A program made the translations under genes and the position numbers. Shown in pieces: positions 14,411-16,288 of a DNA stretch of 16,288 bases; the stretch's first letter is position 1; the number at the start of each line of letters is the position of its first letter. The notes beneath the pieces were generated by a model that made no database searches, was not told the DNA's origin, and worked only from the letters and a program-made list of their open reading frames with translations. The DNA comes from Acetobacteraceae bacterium (GTDB taxonomy: Bacteria; Pseudomonadota; Alphaproteobacteria; Acetobacterales; Acetobacteraceae), in contig JADYYZ010000224.1 in NCBI GenBank assembly GCA_020853405.1, positions 1 to 16,288 of the forward strand. The letters run 5' to 3'.

Positions 14411-15475
14411 GTGCGCGTGCTGCTGGCCGCACTGCTGGTGTTTTGCGTGTGGGCGCCCAACCCTGCGTATTCGCAAAGGCTGCGGATGCAACCGCCGGGC
14501 ACCGTGCATGTGATCGGGCCTGACGGTGCCGTCGCCGAGGCGCTGTGGCGGGCGGTGCTCGGCCCGGGCGAGGGGCGCGAGTGGCAGGCGCGCTACACCG
14601 CCGCCGCCAGTACCGCGCAGGCGCTGCGCAGCCTGGCCGCGGCGCGCGAACCGGCGCCGGCCGACCTCGTGCTGCTCGATCCCGTGGGCGCTGACCAGGG
14701 GTTCGCGCGCGGCCTGATCGCGGGGCTGCCGCGCCATGCGCTCGCCGCGCTCGCCACGCAGCTGCCGCTCGCGCGCGCAGCGTCGGACTTGTGCGCGGCG
14801 ATCGCCTTCGATGCGCTGGCGCTCACCTATCTGCCCGATAGTACCCGCCCGGCCCCGAGGGGGCTGGACGCGCTGGCCGAGGCACCGCTTGCCGACCGCC
14901 TGGCGCTGCCGCTGCCGAGTGAGCTGCTTGGCATCTATCTGGTGGGGCTTCTGGCCATCGAGGCGACCGGCGACTGGCGGAGGGCGGATGCCGGCCTTGG
15001 CCGCCTGCGCGCGCTTCGCGGCGCCGCTGCCGATCCGGGAACGTCGCTTTCCGTGGCTTCGCGACCCGACCGGCCCCCCGGCCTCGCGCTGGCCTGGAAC
15101 AGCAGCGCGCAGCTGCTGCGCGAGGCGGCGCCGGCCGATGCAAGGCAAGGCGTCGTCATCCCGCGCGAGGGCACGATGCTGCGGCCGCTGCTGCTGTGCC
15201 TGTCGGCGAACTCGCCCAACCTGCGCGGCGCCTTCGCCGTGATCGAGGCGGCGCTCGGGCCCGAGGCGCAGCTCGTGCTGGCGACATCGCTGTTCGTGGC
15301 GCCGGCCAGCGAGGGCATCGTGCTGCCGGCCTCGATCAGGGCGCGTGTGCCCTCGCTCGAGGACGGAGCGGCGCACCTGTTGGAACCCGACCGCCCGTAT
15401 CGCGCGCGGCTGCGCGGCGGTATCTCGGAGCGTGCCGCCGACCGGTCGGATGCCGCCCCCGTCGGCCTGAACTGA
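14411..15475 (+). CDS. PotD-like periplasmic substrate-binding protein
   Basis: This 354-residue secreted protein resembles extracellular solute-binding proteins of the polyamine/iron (PotD-like) type. GTG 14411 is proposed as the start because it gives a compact signal peptide (MRVLLAALLVFCVWAPNPAYS, cleavage near Ser21) and GAGGT lies at 14396-14400. ATG 14372 and 14324 lack a good ribosome site. Mature features are TVHVIGPDGAVAEALW at the first strand-helix and DLVLLDPV (85-92) in the sheet. VVIPREGTMLRP (248-259) has the IP-x-EGT form typical of the family, followed by SPNLRGAFAVIEAALGPEAQ (268-287), the usual C-terminal helix. Ala- and Leu-rich segments make it diverged. No ABC permease or ATPase is seen. 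It is followed, in the same direction, by soxB after 131 bases. The ligand is unknown, and it could be a scaffold that no longer transports. Confidence 0.7.
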   Translation: MRVLLAALLVFCVWAPNPAYSQRLRMQPPGTVHVIGPDGAVAEALWRAVLGPGEGREWQARYTAAASTAQALRSLAAAREPAPADLVLLDPVGADQGFARGLIAGLPRHALAALATQLPLARAASDLCAAIAFDALALTYLPDSTRPAPRGLDALAEAPLADRLALPLPSELLGIYLVGLLAIEATGDWRRADAGLGRLRALRGAAADPGTSLSVASRPDRPPGLALAWNSSAQLLREAAPADARQGVVIPREGTMLRPLLLCLSANSPNLRGAFAVIEAALGPEAQLVLATSLFVAPASEGIVLPASIRARVPSLEDGAAHLLEPDRPYRARLRGGISERAADRSDAAPVGLN

Positions 15476-15483
15476 GCGCGGCC

Positions 15484-15522
15484 GGCGGCCCCGCCCGGCG
15501 GCCCCGCCCGGCGACCCCGCCC
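15484..15522. repeat. Three tandem copies of a 13-bp GC repeat
   Basis: GGCGGCCCCGCCC occurs at 15484-15496 and 15497-15509, and with one change (GGCGACCCCGCCC) at 15510-15522. The array starts 8 bases after the stop codon of the binding-protein gene and lies before soxB. It can fold as GC hairpins and may act as a terminator, or it may be a slippage-prone minisatellite. Confidence 0.85.
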
Positions 15523-15541
15523 GCCGCCGCCACGGCGCGAC

Positions 15542-15570
15542 TTGCCGGATCGCGCGCCCGCCCTTAGCCT
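15542..15570 (+). promoter_or_regulatory. Possible promoter of soxB
   Basis: TTGCCG (15542-15547) and TAGCCT (15565-15570) are separated by 17 bases, giving a start near 15577 and a leader of about 30 bases before ATG 15607. The -10 is poor (three of six matches), so this is tentative. Confidence 0.3.
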
Positions 15571-15606
15571 TCGGGCCATCACCGGACTGCTTCTGAAACG
15601 GGGACG

Positions 15607-16288
15607 ATGCCGCGCTATTCGGGCTGGAAAATCCTGGTCGAGGGGTTGCGCGGCAATCGCGGCTGGACCGCCGCCTGGCGCAAGCCGGAGCCGAAGCCGA
15701 GCTACGACGTGGTGGTGATCGGCGGCGGCGGGCACGGGCTTGCCACCGCCTGGTATCTCGCCAGCGTGCACGGCATCACCAACGTCGCGGTGCTGGAGCG
15801 CGGCCTGATCGGCCAGGGCAATACCGGGCGCAACACCACGCTGGTGCGCAGCAACTACCTGCTGCCGGAAAACCACCACTTCTACGAACACAGCCTGAAA
15901 TTGTGGGAAGGGCTGGAGCAGGACCTCAACTTCAACGTGATGATGAGCCAGCGCGGCGTGCTCAACCTGTTCCATTCCGATGCGCAGCGCCACGCCGCCG
16001 CCCGCCGCGGCAACGCCATGCGGCTTTCCGGCATCGACGCCGAACTGCTCGATCGCGAGGGCGTGCGCCGCTACTGCCCGCTGATCGACCTCGACAACGC
16101 CCGCTTCCCGGTGATGGGGGGCCTGTTGCAGCCGCGCGGCGGCACCGCCCGCCACGACGCCGTGGCCTGGGGCTTCGCCAAGGCCGCCAGCGACCGCGGC
16201 GTCGATATCATCGACCGGTGCGAGGTGACCGGCATCGAGGTCGTCGATGGCGCGGTCGCCGGGGTCGAGACGACGCGCGGGAAGATCC
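15607..16288 (+). CDS. soxB: Sarcosine oxidase beta subunit (5' part)
   Basis: The first 227 residues are present and the gene runs off the window; the frame is open throughout. The product would be the beta subunit of heterotetrameric sarcosine oxidase. That enzyme oxidises sarcosine to glycine and, with folate, forms 5,10-methylene-tetrahydrofolate; it is cytosolic. The family-specific N-terminus YSGWKILVEGLRGNRGWTAA precedes the FAD dinucleotide fold (VVVIGGGGHGLATAWYLA, residues 35-52) and GNTGRNTTLVRSNYLL (71-86). RGGTARHDAVAWGF (177-190) contains His183, which I infer to be the covalent FMN attachment site by position. Start ATG 15607 has GGGGA closely upstream. soxD, soxA and soxG normally follow and should lie just outside. 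GGTARHD and the N-terminal block distinguish it from monomeric sarcosine oxidase. Confidence 0.93.
   Translation, partial: MPRYSGWKILVEGLRGNRGWTAAWRKPEPKPSYDVVVIGGGGHGLATAWYLASVHGITNVAVLERGLIGQGNTGRNTTLVRSNYLLPENHHFYEHSLKLWEGLEQDLNFNVMMSQRGVLNLFHSDAQRHAAARRGNAMRLSGIDAELLDREGVRRYCPLIDLDNARFPVMGGLLQPRGGTARHDAVAWGFAKAASDRGVDIIDRCEVTGIEVVDGAVAGVETTRGKI

Noticed and set aside
12451..14523. 690-residue plus-strand frame opposite kup
   Set aside because: It is Gln/His/Arg-rich without hydrophobic or catalytic patterns, an antisense shadow of a membrane-protein gene.

Overview
The window is very GC-rich with strongly GC-biased third codon positions. It carries a tripartite-tricarboxylate (TTT/Bug) binding protein, a Kup potassium transporter, an NsrR-type regulator, an ELM1-family protein and a heterotetrameric sarcosine oxidase beta subunit. 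This combination points to an alphaproteobacterium, most likely Rhodospirillales/Acetobacteraceae. That placement is inferred from gene content, not tested by phylogeny.

Layout. Bases 1-270 are the 3' end of an Rrf2/NsrR-type regulator (+). A tRNA-Leu(CAA) lies on the minus strand at 291-377 with its own promoter (388-416). From 532 to 2870 runs a plus-strand pair: cstA and a translationally coupled YbdD/YjiX small protein. A convergent hairpin (2896-2916) separates them from a minus-strand run of five genes that is transcribed from 9394 down to 2916: acetoacetate-CoA ligase, an ELM1-family protein, an unrecognised 641-residue protein, a glutathione S-transferase and an orphan TTT binding protein. 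The last four are tightly packed (4-bp overlap, 8-bp gap, 4-bp gap). A tRNA-Ala(GGC) follows on the plus strand (9576-9651), then a patatin-like lipoprotein (9706-10932) and an unrecognised small lipoprotein (11020-11823). On the minus strand come a 127-residue hypothetical protein (11855-12238) and kup (12349-14259). Divergent from kup is a PotD-like periplasmic binding protein (14411-15475), then a 13-bp tandem repeat and the 5' part of soxB (15607 to the window end).

Functional picture. This is mostly ordinary metabolic and transport chromosome: pyruvate/peptide-type uptake (CstA), ketone-body/acyl activation (AACS), potassium uptake (Kup) and sarcosine oxidation (SoxB). No CRISPR array, insertion sequence, prophage or defence system is visible. 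The two most interesting signals are these. First, a textbook FNR/FixK-type class II promoter sits in front of the 127-residue hypothetical protein: the box is centred exactly at -41.5 from a start site placed by the -10 element. Second, the ELM1-like protein and the repeat-containing 641-residue protein are translationally coupled, and the function of that pair is not known.

No stretch longer than 300 bases lacks a gene. The larger gaps (378-531, 9395-9575, 14260-14410, 15476-15606) hold promoter-like and palindromic elements, listed below. Start codons were chosen from ribosome binding sites, signal peptides and neighbour spacing, and several differ from the longest reading frame.
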